Shown here piece by piece: positions 34,822 through 45,672 of a DNA stretch of 64,000 bases. The stretch comes from Cliona cf. orientalis (taxonomy: Eukaryota; Porifera; Demospongiae; Clionaida; Clionaidae): assembly GCA_963930775.1 (NCBI GenBank), contig OZ005692.1, positions 8,356,135 through 8,420,134 of the forward strand, given 5' to 3'. Within the stretch, counting starts at the first letter, position 1, and the number at the start of each line of letters is the position of its first letter. A program made the position numbers and the translations under genes. The notes beneath the pieces are model-generated. The model did no database searches. It saw nothing but the letters and a program-made list of their open reading frames with translations, and was not told the origin of the DNA.

Positions 34822-37800
34822 ATGTGGAGGCAGGAGGGAAGGCGAGTGAGAAATCGCCAGGTAAACCTTTGTATTTACATAATCTGTATCGAAGTGTAAG
34901 GAGATGTTGCTTTTCTTATTAAATCACAAAAAAATTAAATATCATTATTTACCCTCTGCACATGCTTCTGTAGATAGTGTAATCCACTACGGTATATATC
35001 TTGAAGTGTCTATGCTTTTCTCTTCCTCCTAGTCCTATGGCGTGGTTGGTCTCCTCCCAGCTGAAGAAGCTGCCATAAGAAAGGCTTTGAGGGAGTCCCT
35101 ACGAACAGCAGCCGTGGAGAAAACAAGAGATGATTCGTCGTCATCATCATCATCATCTGACTCTAGTCCTTCTCCCTCACCCAAGGAACAACATGTAGGC
35201 TCAAAACGCAAAGCTGAAGTCAGCAGCTTGCAATCTCACCCACCATCTAAACGAACAAAACTAAAAAAGCAAAAGAACCAAGCTTCATCATCACTTCCTA
35301 CATTCAACAGGACACTTAGTACGAAGAGCCCCTCCGAACTTTTAGCTTGCCAGAGTCCAGTGAGAGTAAGTGTACCATCTTCACCAGTGCGCAACCATAG
35401 CAGTCCGATTATTTCTGATAGTGGCTCGCTGAAACTGATCCTAAGCTCTTCATCTGATTTATCATCTGGTACTCCATCTCCTTCTAGCAGCCACCAAGAT
35501 TCTTCTTCAAAGTCAAAGAAAAAACCTGCAAAAACGACTTCCAAATCTTCGAAAGTTAAGAGAGTTCTACTAGCTGAATTCTCCACATCTGCTGGGGTAA
35601 AGGCTAAACCTCTAAAGGGCAAAGGAAGCAAATCCACACCAAAGCTTAAACGAAAGAACAACGACAAGTGTATAGGTGATGGAGCTGGTAAAATCAAGAC
35701 TGGAAGAAAGAAACAGCATACTCTTCATCAAGATAGTAAGGATAAGGCAGCGAAGGCTAAAGAACAGAAAACCCCAGGAAAGAAAGAACAAAAGAAGGTG
35801 TCCATGAGACTAGCTGACACTTCACCCATAGGCAATGGACTATCGTCAACACTCACTTCAGTAAACTTCCCTGATATTCCAGATGAAGGTCCTGCAGAGA
35901 TAGTCTCTGAAGATGCTGGTAGTGCTGGTAGTGCAGTTAGGGCTGAGGTTGGTGACTCAAAGGAGGAGGAGGAGAGAGAGGATAAGCAGCAGCTACAAAA
36001 GACGACAACCTTCACTTGGTATGAAATTTTTTAATGCAGTCATTTAATAGATATATCATACATGTATACCGTAGAATCCCGCAGTTACGCCCCCCCCCCC
36101 TTGCGCATAAGCCCCCCTGCATTTTTAGCTCAAGTTCCTGCGTAGGTAGTTTTGTCTTGCATATAGCCCCCCCCCTCCCTACAGCAAAAGGAGAGTCCAT
36201 AGGCCAATAGAAATAGGAGCTACTGCTAGTAAACTAGCTATTTGTGTCATATTATGCCTTACTTTGTCGTTTTTCTTGACTTTTGCCCGCCAAACAGCCA
36301 GAGAATGTACAGAGAACATGCGCCCATGTGTCATTCGATGGTCGGTAATGGTTTTCACGCGAAAATGTAAGGATCCCGCGAATAAGCCTCCTCCCCACTT
36401 TTACCCAATACTAGCATGCACTAAGGGGGGGGCGTAATCGCGGGATTCTACAGTAATAATTTTTTTGAGGCTGTGCAATCTTTTGTGCTTGTAGCGATTT
36501 TATGGCACACAGATTACCTGATACATGTATTACAATGTATATTATTTCACTCTAGATCTGATATCATCACACATGTGATTATCTCAAATTAGGCATCTAA
36601 TTATCTATTTGCTTTCCATCTATCCCTAGCTCATACTCAGCCCAGAGGAAGTTTGCTTCTAACCACACTCCTCCAGCAAGGTACTTGTACATGCATGTAT
36701 GTCTGCAGTCTGTAGTGTAACCTACTGTGAGTCATAGCCTGGCGTTTTATAACTCATTGTGGTGTTAGGAATGACACCAGTATATATGCTGTAACATTAG
36801 CATAAACACGATACTGTTATGATATGTGTTCAAAATTAATGGTGATGTATCTTGCTGTAGTACTTGTGCCATGTAATCTAGCATTTCATGTACACAATAT
36901 TATGATCAATACAGATGCCCTGAGCAAGTGATAGAGAGTCACTTACACTTAAAGGAGGTTCCAAAAACAGAAGACTTCATAACTTTCCTCTGCTTACGAG
37001 GTATATTATGATCTACATTGTACATGTAAATGAGATAAAAGCTGGAGTGCCCGGGGGGGGGGGGGGGGGGGGTGGATATACGTACAATGTATACCATCTA
37101 TAGAAACATTAATTTTATCAAAGTACACAATATTATTGTATTCTCTTCCCCAACCTAAATCCTCTATGAAACATACTAAACTTTGATGCATAACACAATG
37201 TCATGTATTGCACATGTACATACATTTTATAGGTAGTTCGAGTTTACCAGAAGCTCTAAGGAAGTTCTCTCAACCCTGGACACCTACTCTCTACAAGAGG
37301 TCAAAGACAGTGCGTGTGAGGAGTGCAGATAGTGGAAAGGTACATGTTCATATCATTAAGGTTTAGTCTCAATATACCATGCCGTTCCATAGTCATGTAT
37401 AATATTATTATACAAACAAAACATACTTGCAGTCACCTAAGCTATTGTGTGATATCAGCATTGTTTAATGGCACAGGCATAAATAATAGTTAGAGACAGA
37501 GTGCAAGGTCTCTACGCATTTTAAGAGACCCAAAGGCCCGAGGCTGTAGCATCCCATGCGAAGCGAGGGTGCTACTAAGGGCCGGAGGGTCTCTCAAAAG
37601 TGTAGAGACCATTGGATGAGGTCTCCAACTGATTTAGAATATATCCAGACATTTGGCCTGGGGACTGGGCCACTGTTGCACTGTGCATCTTTTTTTTTGC
37701 CCTTGGAAGCTCAATAATAGACCTCCTCTCAAAGAGGTCTCTAAGTGAAATAGTAGACCTCCAACTGACCAATCAGATTGCTGTATTTGTTACAACTATA

Positions 37801-38807
37801 TTCTAATTAACCTCGGCGCATGCGCTGCAGGGCTACGGTAATCGTTCTATCTATCTCTGTGTGTGTCTGTTACCACGAAATCTGCTGCCTACCTCATTTT
37901 TACATTGCTACAATGTCATAGTTTGGTGTTTTCAACGTTTATACCGTTTCGCTTTCCAAAATACTTCATTCAAGAATTCTGGAGCCATACATGTATGTGG
38001 TCACTGCCGCCTTCCTTGCTCCCTGGTGAGCTTTCAATGGATAAATGAGACAGCAATGGCTTCTTTATAACTCGAAAAGTATACATGTATATTGTTAGTT
38101 ATAGATTCAGTAGCACGACTGGTTCATCACTGATCGTAGCACACTGGCAGAGAACCATCTTGGCTATCTCTGCATGCTATAAACTGCTGACACAGCACTG
38201 CACACGTGATACTGCTGGACATTACGCAATCGCGTTCCATGTGCATTCTTGTCCATCTGAACATCTTAGTAATGCTGGATATGCAGTAGCCACTGCTTAG
38301 TGCTTGTCCCAAGGTTTTACACTATAGTGCTTCATTATTATAGTTACACCAAATAATTTTCCATCATTGTGTGTGATGTATTATTCACAATGTTATGTAG
38401 ATTTCCAAAAGCCGTCAGTGTGGAAGTGCTGCCAAGAAACTGGTCTACCCTAACAGGTACGTGTACACATAACTGCACATAGCCAGAATATTATTGGTAG
38501 GAATTAAATTAGATTTGGTGATTGAATTTAACTTTCTTTGCAAGAGTATTCATTCCTTGCTGTGTGGTTCTTTAGAGCTAATTACATGTAGGTAGCTCAT
38601 GTGTGCATGAGGGCGGGACATAGATCACATTATTATTCCTGACAACATGGCCATAATAACTATATTTTCCATCAGAAAATACATGTGTACATGTACATGT
38701 ACATTACACTGACTATTTTTTGAAATTTAAGATTGTTCTTTTTTTTAACTTTCTGCAGCTCTGTTGTTTCTGGTTCGAAAGCCACCAATCATGTTCTTCA
38801 AGTATAG
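34822..38807 (+). CDS. JARID2: JARID2-like PRC2 cofactor, N-terminal part only
   Basis: Seven exons: 34822-34860, 35033-36018, 36630-36680, 36915-37000, 37233-37339, 38401-38456 and 38759-38807. All are GT-AG and in phase: 457 residues (492 if the ATG at 34717 is used). Three vertebrate JARID2 features occur in the right order: a basic start plus helix LLPAEEAAIRKALRESL, where JARID2 has its ubiquitin-interacting motif; SAQRKFAS, matching the QRKFAQ site (K116) that PRC2 methylates; and KTEDFITFLCLRG, matching the SUZ12-binding segment. K349 is 28 residues before the TEDF motif (38 in human). Between lies a Ser/Lys-rich disordered region. The model stops 285 bases before the next gene, so JmjN, ARID and JmjC domains are absent. 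A nuclear PRC2 role is inferred. Confidence 0.82.
36067..36455 (+). mobile_element. TACCGTA-type MITE, family 2, second copy
   Basis: It starts TACCGTAGAATCCCGCAGTT and ends AATCGCGGGATTCTACAGTA. The interior closely follows 22359-22729. Intron 2 of the JARID2-like gene. Confidence 0.9.
37053..37072. repeat. Poly-G tract
   Basis: About 20 consecutive G in intron 4 of the JARID2-like gene. The exact length may be an assembly estimate. Confidence 0.85.
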
Positions 38808-39092
38808 CTGGGTAGGCTACTAGGTTTGTTAATTTCATTATTATTGTCATGCCACAAGTACTCCATAGACCACAGGTAAATAAGTAGTCAGTCAATTCCC
38901 TTTCCATTTTTCAACCATCAACACTTTCTTTTATATTAATAGTAATTAACGTATTTACCCAAATTTAATAATCTAAACGTTTGGATTATGTTATACACAT
39001 GGGACAGTGTTTACATGAAATTAATTCATATCGTACACTGAAACTGAAATTCCACACAAAACTAACTACGTACAGATACTTAGTCTACCTAG

Positions 39093-41426
39093 CTATATAC
39101 ACTGAAACTGCCACACTTGTCCTTTGTTATCCTTGCTACTGTCCACCCGCCAGTAGTATGTAACTCCTGGTTTTAGTTCTCCAGACAAACTCACAATATT
39201 AGCTGGGGCGTTGAGCTGACAAACTAGCTCAGGTGAGGAAGAATCAGCGGTAGCAATAGTCATCTCATTTGTACCAAAGTAGACATAGTGTGATTGAGCA
39301 TCATAGCCAGCCAGCCACATGAGGTCAGCGTCACACTTTGCTGTGGTTGTTCCATTGGGAGGAATGGGCATGCTGGCTAGTAGCTGCTGGCGTCCAGGGA
39401 TCCAGTAGACACCACCAATACTGGAGTCATGACCACAACTACCAGCTGGGCTCACAGACTCTTTACCATAAGGTCCAATGCCTTTAGCAAGATAGTCTGA
39501 ACCTTTAATAGGTCGAAAGTCCAAGTTGTCGGGGTCCCTGAGGGATTTCCTCACGTCTCCCTCGACATTGTTAGTGAAATTTCCAGGCAGTTTAGTAAAC
39601 GTACAGTTTTCATCTTTAAAATCAGGGCAGGCTCCATGCTGGAGAATATTTCCAGTTGTCACCGTGTGTGCATCTTCTCCTTTGGCCCCGTTTCCCGGGT
39701 AACCTAGCAGAGATAGATCATATGGCTTTTCGTTATCAAACGATAGGTTATTTTCCACATGGTGGTCATCTCCTTTGATCATGAGCCCACCAGTTTTCCA
39801 GATCACATTGTATCGTACTGTGCCATTGTATCCCCATGGTGCATTGGGTTTCATCTCTCTATCAAACCTAAGACCGTACTTTTGAGTATCATAGCTCCAA
39901 TTATACTCCAGTATGGTTCCATTCTGAGCTTCCACCCCTGTCTGTACATGAGATCCATCATCCTGTAAATATTTCAAGTCATAGAACAGATTAAGGCAAA
40001 CGTTGGCTCCAGTTGGTAGGCCAAGTTGTCTATCCTTAGCTGATCCACTTCCAGGAGAAAATCCAACACTCGGACCATTACTGTGAACTGTGTTTCGAAT
40101 GAAGTTATCCCTAACTCCATCAGATTTAAACAGAAAGCCGTTTCCCACGCATGTGAAATCGTTGTGGTGCCATAGGTTGTTCTCAAACACACCATCTGCT
40201 CCCCTGTAGCTCATAGTCTGACCATCAGCATACTCCCACGTACAGTTGAAGACAATGAAATTCCCCGCATTCTTCGTAAGTAGTCCATTGTAGTAGATGG
40301 TGGTAGTGTTGGGAACAGCTAGTGATCCTAGCATTCTCTTAGAGTACGATGGATAGCTGAAGTGAAGGGATTCCAATCTAATGTTGCTAACATCGCTTAT
40401 TTTGTCTTCGCCTTTGATAAATACAGTTGTGGCTATGAAGGTTAAGTTGGATAGAACTAGCCAGGTTGAGTTATTTGTAATCGTGAATGCATAAGTTGAT
40501 GTTTTGCCCCGAATATCATGGCTTCCCGGGTTTTCAGAATCCACCGTCCATAAATAAAGCTTCTTCATTCCTTTATCATAGAACCACTCACTCGGAGAAT
40601 CCAAGAACTCCAGTTTATCTTCAAGGAAGTACCGAGAGTTCTGACCGTGGAATTTTACCCCTCCTGTTAGTGGCTTCTCCAGAGCAAAAGCAAAGCTATC
40701 TTCCCCTGTATTGTGTTTATCCACCGCCCCAGCCCATGTCAGCCAGCTTCCAATGTTTAGAATAGCAATAGCTCCAGTTGCATTCAGTCCTGACTTGGCC
40801 AAACCTTGTGTTCCATTGTCCACAATAATCCCCTTTCCGGTAGGTGGGTCAAAGGTTGATTTGGCATCGGCAAATCCCCACTTTGTGTAGTCAAAGACAG
40901 AGTAGTCGTACCAGAATGCATTGGGCCATCGAGCATTGACCTGCATCTCTCCATCGACAAACAGCTGCCAAATGTCCTCCTCCAAAGTTGTCACATACAT
41001 GCTGTCCTTGTACTTCTCCCAGGTGCTGGTGATGGGAACTGTCCCGTCAAAGGTGACTCTCTCTCCAGGATAAGACCTGAATACTATCGGGTTTCCTTCA
41101 GTTCCTTGAAGGCCGCTAATAGTCACTTCTTCATAGTAGACTCCGCCTCTGATGGTGCACACATCTCCTGGGGTTAATACTGCGACAGCCTTTTGTACGT
41201 GTTGCCATGGTTTCTCTAGAGTTCCTGGATTGCTGTCATCACCATCGACTGATACAAAGTACTCTGCTGCTTCATTGTGTAGAAACAGCAATGCTAATAC
41301 TTGCAAGAGAGTTAGACATTTCAAAAACCCCATGGCGACCCTTTTTTTTTGAGAGTGCACGTTTAGCATCATAACACTGGATTCATTGGGTTGGTGTATC
41401 ATATGATCACTATCAAAATTATTCAT
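39093..41426 (-). CDS. Secreted right-handed beta-helix protein 1
   Basis: An intronless ORF of 777 residues. The most likely start is the ATG at 41333 (746 residues), because a clean signal peptide (MGFLKCLTLLQVLALLFLH) follows it. The mature start EYFVSVDGDDSNPGT and GDVCTIRGGVYYEEV are typical of pectate-lyase-like right-handed parallel beta-helix proteins. QLFVDGEMQVNARWPNA is a block common in bacterial members. Many N-x-S/T sites suggest an extracellular glycoprotein. The end holds ADLMWLAGYDAQ, YVYFGTN and YYWRVDSS, a small module usual in planctomycete and related bacterial enzymes. Polysaccharide binding or cleavage is possible; catalytic residues cannot be assigned. It is very similar to the gene at 48160-50427 and less so to the one at 45673-47919. 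Confidence 0.88.
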   Translation of the reverse strand: MNNFDSDHMIHQPNESSVMMLNVHSQKKRVAMGFLKCLTLLQVLALLFLHNEAAEYFVSVDGDDSNPGTLEKPWQHVQKAVAVLTPGDVCTIRGGVYYEEVTISGLQGTEGNPIVFRSYPGERVTFDGTVPITSTWEKYKDSMYVTTLEEDIWQLFVDGEMQVNARWPNAFWYDYSVFDYTKWGFADAKSTFDPPTGKGIIVDNGTQGLAKSGLNATGAIAILNIGSWLTWAGAVDKHNTGEDSFAFALEKPLTGGVKFHGQNSRYFLEDKLEFLDSPSEWFYDKGMKKLYLWTVDSENPGSHDIRGKTSTYAFTITNNSTWLVLSNLTFIATTVFIKGEDKISDVSNIRLESLHFSYPSYSKRMLGSLAVPNTTTIYYNGLLTKNAGNFIVFNCTWEYADGQTMSYRGADGVFENNLWHHNDFTCVGNGFLFKSDGVRDNFIRNTVHSNGPSVGFSPGSGSAKDRQLGLPTGANVCLNLFYDLKYLQDDGSHVQTGVEAQNGTILEYNWSYDTQKYGLRFDREMKPNAPWGYNGTVRYNVIWKTGGLMIKGDDHHVENNLSFDNEKPYDLSLLGYPGNGAKGEDAHTVTTGNILQHGACPDFKDENCTFTKLPGNFTNNVEGDVRKSLRDPDNLDFRPIKGSDYLAKGIGPYGKESVSPAGSCGHDSSIGGVYWIPGRQQLLASMPIPPNGTTTAKCDADLMWLAGYDAQSHYVYFGTNEMTIATADSSSPELVCQLNAPANIVSLSGELKPGVTYYWRVDSSKDNKGQVWQFQCI

Positions 41427-42128
41427 TGCATGTACACGAAAAAAATAACTGTGTTAGATAATGAATCACTTGATCACATCCCCATGCACTGCCAGTATCT
41501 CTTCTACACTAGGTTCGAATTCTGGGTCCCAATAATTAATGTTCATGTGAGCTAAACATTTTGAAGCAATCTTCACAACAATTACATTCAGTATAGGTTT
41601 AATACCTCATAGGTTGGCCAAATTTTTTATTAATTTTGATTGAGTTTCGGGATGTAATTAATTTTACTTCATAATTATTATTGCCACCAACATGATTGTG
41701 ATCACAGGTATGCATTAAAATGGAATTAGTTTCACTGCTGCAATAACATCCTAGCTGTATTTGTGTGGTCCATTACTCATACTTACATCATTATGACATA
41801 ATAATAATATTATGTCACAACTGTAATTAAGTAGACAACCTTCATGGGATTCTAGGATGACAATAACTTGAAATTCAATAGCTATGCAGAAGACAAACTA
41901 TACCGGTAACCATAGTTACTACATACTAAATCTTGCTGCAGTAGATCTACTCTATACCACATGCACAGTACTTGGTACAGTGGTGTAAGTCTTTGTAACT
42001 ATTACATCATTACATTTCACTGAATATAAACATTGCATTGTAGTTTATACTATAAATAGTTTTAAATTACTGCGCATGAGCCAGTCATGTGCATGGGGTG
42101 TGAATCGAATGGCATGGCATGTGTAGTT
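41427..42128. other. Intergenic with a repeat fragment
   Basis: About 41503-41600 (ACACTAGGTTCGAATTCTGG and following) matches 17460-17550. The rest is AT-rich with no recognised gene. It separates two divergent genes, so both promoters lie here. Confidence 0.55.
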
Positions 42129-44290
42129 ATGAGAGGCTTCTGTATATTAAACCACAAAATCGCGATAGCTTTGATTGAAGGTATATTGATTCCATATTCG
42201 AGATAAAAAAATTACATTGTATTTGCTGGAGTATCTGCATTAGCATTCATACTGTTGACATTGACTATATGTACTACTGAGGTAAGTAAGTTGACCTGTC
42301 ATACATGATTCAGTATTAAAATTAATACATGCATGAGAATGTAGCTATTTCACTTTAAGCAGAAGTAGGTATACATAATACCTACATCATGATCATAATC
42401 AGCCTCAGTTAGTATAGTGGCCCTGGAGACTGGGTGTGAATTGTGAACATATCCAGGCGAAAAATATGTCCTGTCAGTGAGCAACAGGGAAAACTAGATC
42501 TGGAGAAGCAAATATTGAGATAATTGAGGAGAGTCTCAGGGGGGAGGGCAAGGGCTTGTAGGGGAGAGTAAGGGAGAGAGGAAGATATTTAACTACATGT
42601 ACACTCACGGAGTGAGGAGAGAGGGACAGAGACCGAGAGACCTACGTACCTGTACAGTGTTTGCTTTGCATGTATTTATTATTATGATGTATAGTATATT
42701 CCAACCAATTTCCACATGCAACAGATGCATATAGCTAACAGTTAACAATAAATTAAAACTGTTCATTGTTAACTGTTGCATGTGGAAACTGGTTGGAATA
42801 TAAGAACAATAAATAAATACATCATGTCGATTGATCAACCAAGAACCTCTCTACGAAACTGTATTTATATTGCATTCACTAGCCTGACACGTGCACATAT
42901 TGATGATAATATTAAATTATGCATTCATGCAGGTATCAGCTTGGAGAAAATTGTATGATACTTGTGAAGCGTAAGTTTAATAGCATAGATTCTAAGGCTA
43001 TATTGGTGCACGCAGCATTAAGTCTACTGAAAAGTCTATGATCAGAGAAGCAACTATATCTTACCATAATATTATTATAATAATAATATTATGCATATTT
43101 GCTAACTGATTACTAAGCCTGATGAATAATAATAAGGGCTGGATGTGAAGCCAAGAACTTATCATGTTGCTATGACGATGGAGACGACGACGATGATTAT
43201 TCTGACTATGATCGAAAACGTCGACAAATTGATGACACCGGATATTACTGTTGTGATCGGCTGGCAATCATATTAGGGTATGATCAAGTTACACGTATAT
43301 TTCAGTGTGCCATTATTATACCATTGCATGCCGAAAAGCAAATTTTCAGCATTATGTAACTGTTGCCATACCCAATAGTATGCCATACATGTGTACTAGT
43401 ATTACCGATCAATAAGCTTTTATCATGTGTGCAATATTATGGGAATAGCCGCATGCATAGTCGATCTCTAGCCTCGTATCCAGGTCATCCCATGTCGCGT
43501 GCAACGTTGAAAAACATGGGAGGGCCTGGATACAAGGATAGTCAATCTCCACATATCAAATTGGACCGCCTGGATTTTACTGAACCAAGGACCTCTCCTC
43601 AACATTTCCGGCATGAAGTGTACAATTATTATTATTAAGTGATACTGAACAATAATTATTGATCACCAAAATCACAATAACTATCATGCCAATTTTTTCG
43701 ATAATATCCCAAATGAAAAAGTTCTAGTTTTGATCCGTACTGCATGAGAGTAGCTAGCTACATCAGATTCTAAAAGTTACGGTCTTGTCGTACTTAGCAT
43801 GTTAGCATGTTTATCGTTATTAATTTTAATAGGCTATCACTGGGACTGGGCATCCCAGCTGTTGGCTGTGCATGCTTCTGGACGTCTCTATTCATTTATG
43901 ACAAATGCAAGAATAGGAAAGCAACTAAAACTAGTAAGTTCCTAGAAATAAGTAATAGTAGTCACTGTGAGCATAAAAATTAATTATTAAGACAATCACA
44001 TATACACAGCTACCACTACATCTGTGTTGACGTCATCCTATCCATCCGCATCAAGAAATGATTTTCAAATGGAATCTGGTACTTCATCGATCAATAATCA
44101 TACCAAACCAGTGGTGACAAACTCATTTGACCTGTATCTGACCACATCCACCTTCAAATTTCACTCAACACCTACCGAACAAGAAGCAGCTGGTAATGCT
44201 GAATTTATCGGCTCAAATGGTCCACCAGCTGGTGATACTAAATTTATCACAAATGGTCCACCATCCTACTCCTCTCTGTATCATAGCTAA
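42129..44290 (+). CDS. Small Cys-rich single-pass membrane protein with PPSY tail
   Basis: Six exons: 42129-42180, 42232-42281, 42933-42970, 43137-43277, 43833-43933 and 44010-44290. All join in phase to 220 residues. The first intron is only 51 bases, so the 5' end is the least certain part. Order: signal sequence (ALAFILLTLTICTTE), a cysteine-rich ectodomain (DTCEAAGC, LSCCY, GYYCCDR) with an acidic run, a hydrophobic membrane segment (LSLGLGIPAVGCACFWTSLF) closed by KCKNRK, and a Ser/Thr-rich cytoplasmic tail ending NGPPSYSSLYHS. The layout resembles Shisa, CYYR1 and WBP1/VOPP1 proteins, whose PPxY motifs bind WW domains of ubiquitin ligases. Assignment to one of these families is not possible. 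A decayed copy lies at 50940-55300. Confidence 0.7.
42669..42825. repeat. Inverted repeat in an intron
   Basis: TATTCCAACCAATTTCCACATGCAACA is repeated in reverse as TGTTGCATGTGGAAACTGGTTGGAATA (outer 27 bases, a single mismatch visible); the inner AACAGTTAACAAT also pairs with ATTGTTAACTGTT. Probably a small foldback element. Confidence 0.75.
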
Positions 44291-45672
44291 CGAAAAAATG
44301 CCCCAATCGCTAATGTTACTATGATAAGTGCAATCCAAAAGAACAATCATGCTTGCATACGTAGTAACCATATTAAATTATGGATAACTGAGTACTATGT
44401 TATATGATACTTTCATGATTAATTTTTTTATGCCAGCTTATTACTATGATGAATTCTTAGCCATAGAGTCTTTAATAACTACTGTAATTAATCGAGTACA
44501 ACGTATGATCCAATTTAACGTCATTAATAATTTTTACTCTCATAACGCGGAGCGATTGACGACCTTTACCAGAAAAGCGCGCATTTTTAATTGCAATTAT
44601 CTTTTTTCATACTATTAAGTTATCTCCCCAGTAGCAATTTACTTTTCTGTGGTTATGAGGTAATTATGGTGTAATTATGATGAAACCTATGGTGTAATCT
44701 CTTAGGTAATCTATGAGGTAATTATGAGAAAATTCAGGGCCTTGCTGGAGCCTTTCTGGGACTTGAAAATCAGTAAATATGTAGAGTATCTTACGCGTGT
44801 ATCCAGCGAATACATTACAAGCCGGGCGCTACTTTCTCTGACATGTCTGAGAAGTACTGTTGGTTGAACCTCACGTGTTTTCTTGGCTTACGTAATGCCG
44901 TGGATAAATAAAGCTAGCCTTGCGCTATATATAGCACGCATTGTCACAAGGGGCTGGCCCGTGCGCGACTGCAGCAGCGTGACCAACCTGAAGTTCGGAA
45001 GGAATACTGTACTGTCGAGTTCGTCTCTGTGATTGAAGCATTGAAGCTTGTCGCTGTCAAGGCTGAGAGGCCATCTCCATGATTTCTGGGGCGAGCATCG
45101 ATCGGTGTGTACGCATTCTATTGACGACCTTTTACCACATGCACCATTACACTATGCAGCTACTGGGGAGATGGTCAAGGGTTCATATATACCGTATTCA
45201 GATTATAACTATTTCTGTCCATCCTTGCATTTAGTCATGCAGAATGATATAGAGAAAAATAAATCAGCTCAGGTGACGAAGAGTCAGCGGTAACAAAAGC
45301 TGTCTTGTATAGTGTGATATCAATTGAGCACCATAGTCAGATCGAGGGTCTTTCAATAGTTCCATGCTGGCCTTCTGACAGTGGCTCTAGTATCATAACT
45401 GAATTCATTGGGTATCACAATTATAATCATTAGTATGTTTTAATTGCGTGCACACATAAAAGTAGCTAGCAGCCTATTGCCCATGTATGCCTGAAGCAGA
45501 TCTGGAGAACAATAATATCTACTGTAATGCATTATGAACAATACCATGTATATATCTCATCACAATGTCATTGAGTCCAATAAGGTCATACGTATACCTT
45601 ATGAATATAATAATATTATAGGTAGTGAATAATGGACTAGCTAATAATTAGCTATAGACTAGAAATAAAAAT
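44291..45672. other. Intergenic with a repeat element
   Basis: Contains the element at 44626-45167. Near 45250-45300 a short stretch (CAGGTGACGAAGAGTCAGCGGTA) resembles the 3' coding part of the beta-helix genes, read in antisense, and may be a small leftover of duplication. No intact gene is seen. Confidence 0.5.
44626..45167 (-). mobile_element. Nonautonomous element, copy 2 (inverted)
   Basis: It begins CCCCAGTAGCAATTTAC and ends GCAGCTACTGGGG. It is the inverted counterpart of 16736-17210, with the landmarks ATCCAGCGAATACATTA, GGATAAATAAAGCTAGCCTTG and CACATGCACCATTA. The copies are clearly diverged. Confidence 0.7.

Noticed and set aside
35236-35697. 153-codon minus-strand ORF
   Set aside because: It is antisense to the Ser/Lys-rich exon of the JARID2-like gene; openness follows from biased codons there.
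45048-45293. 81-codon ORF
   Set aside because: It is mostly inside the inverted element at 44626-45167 and is not open in the related copy.
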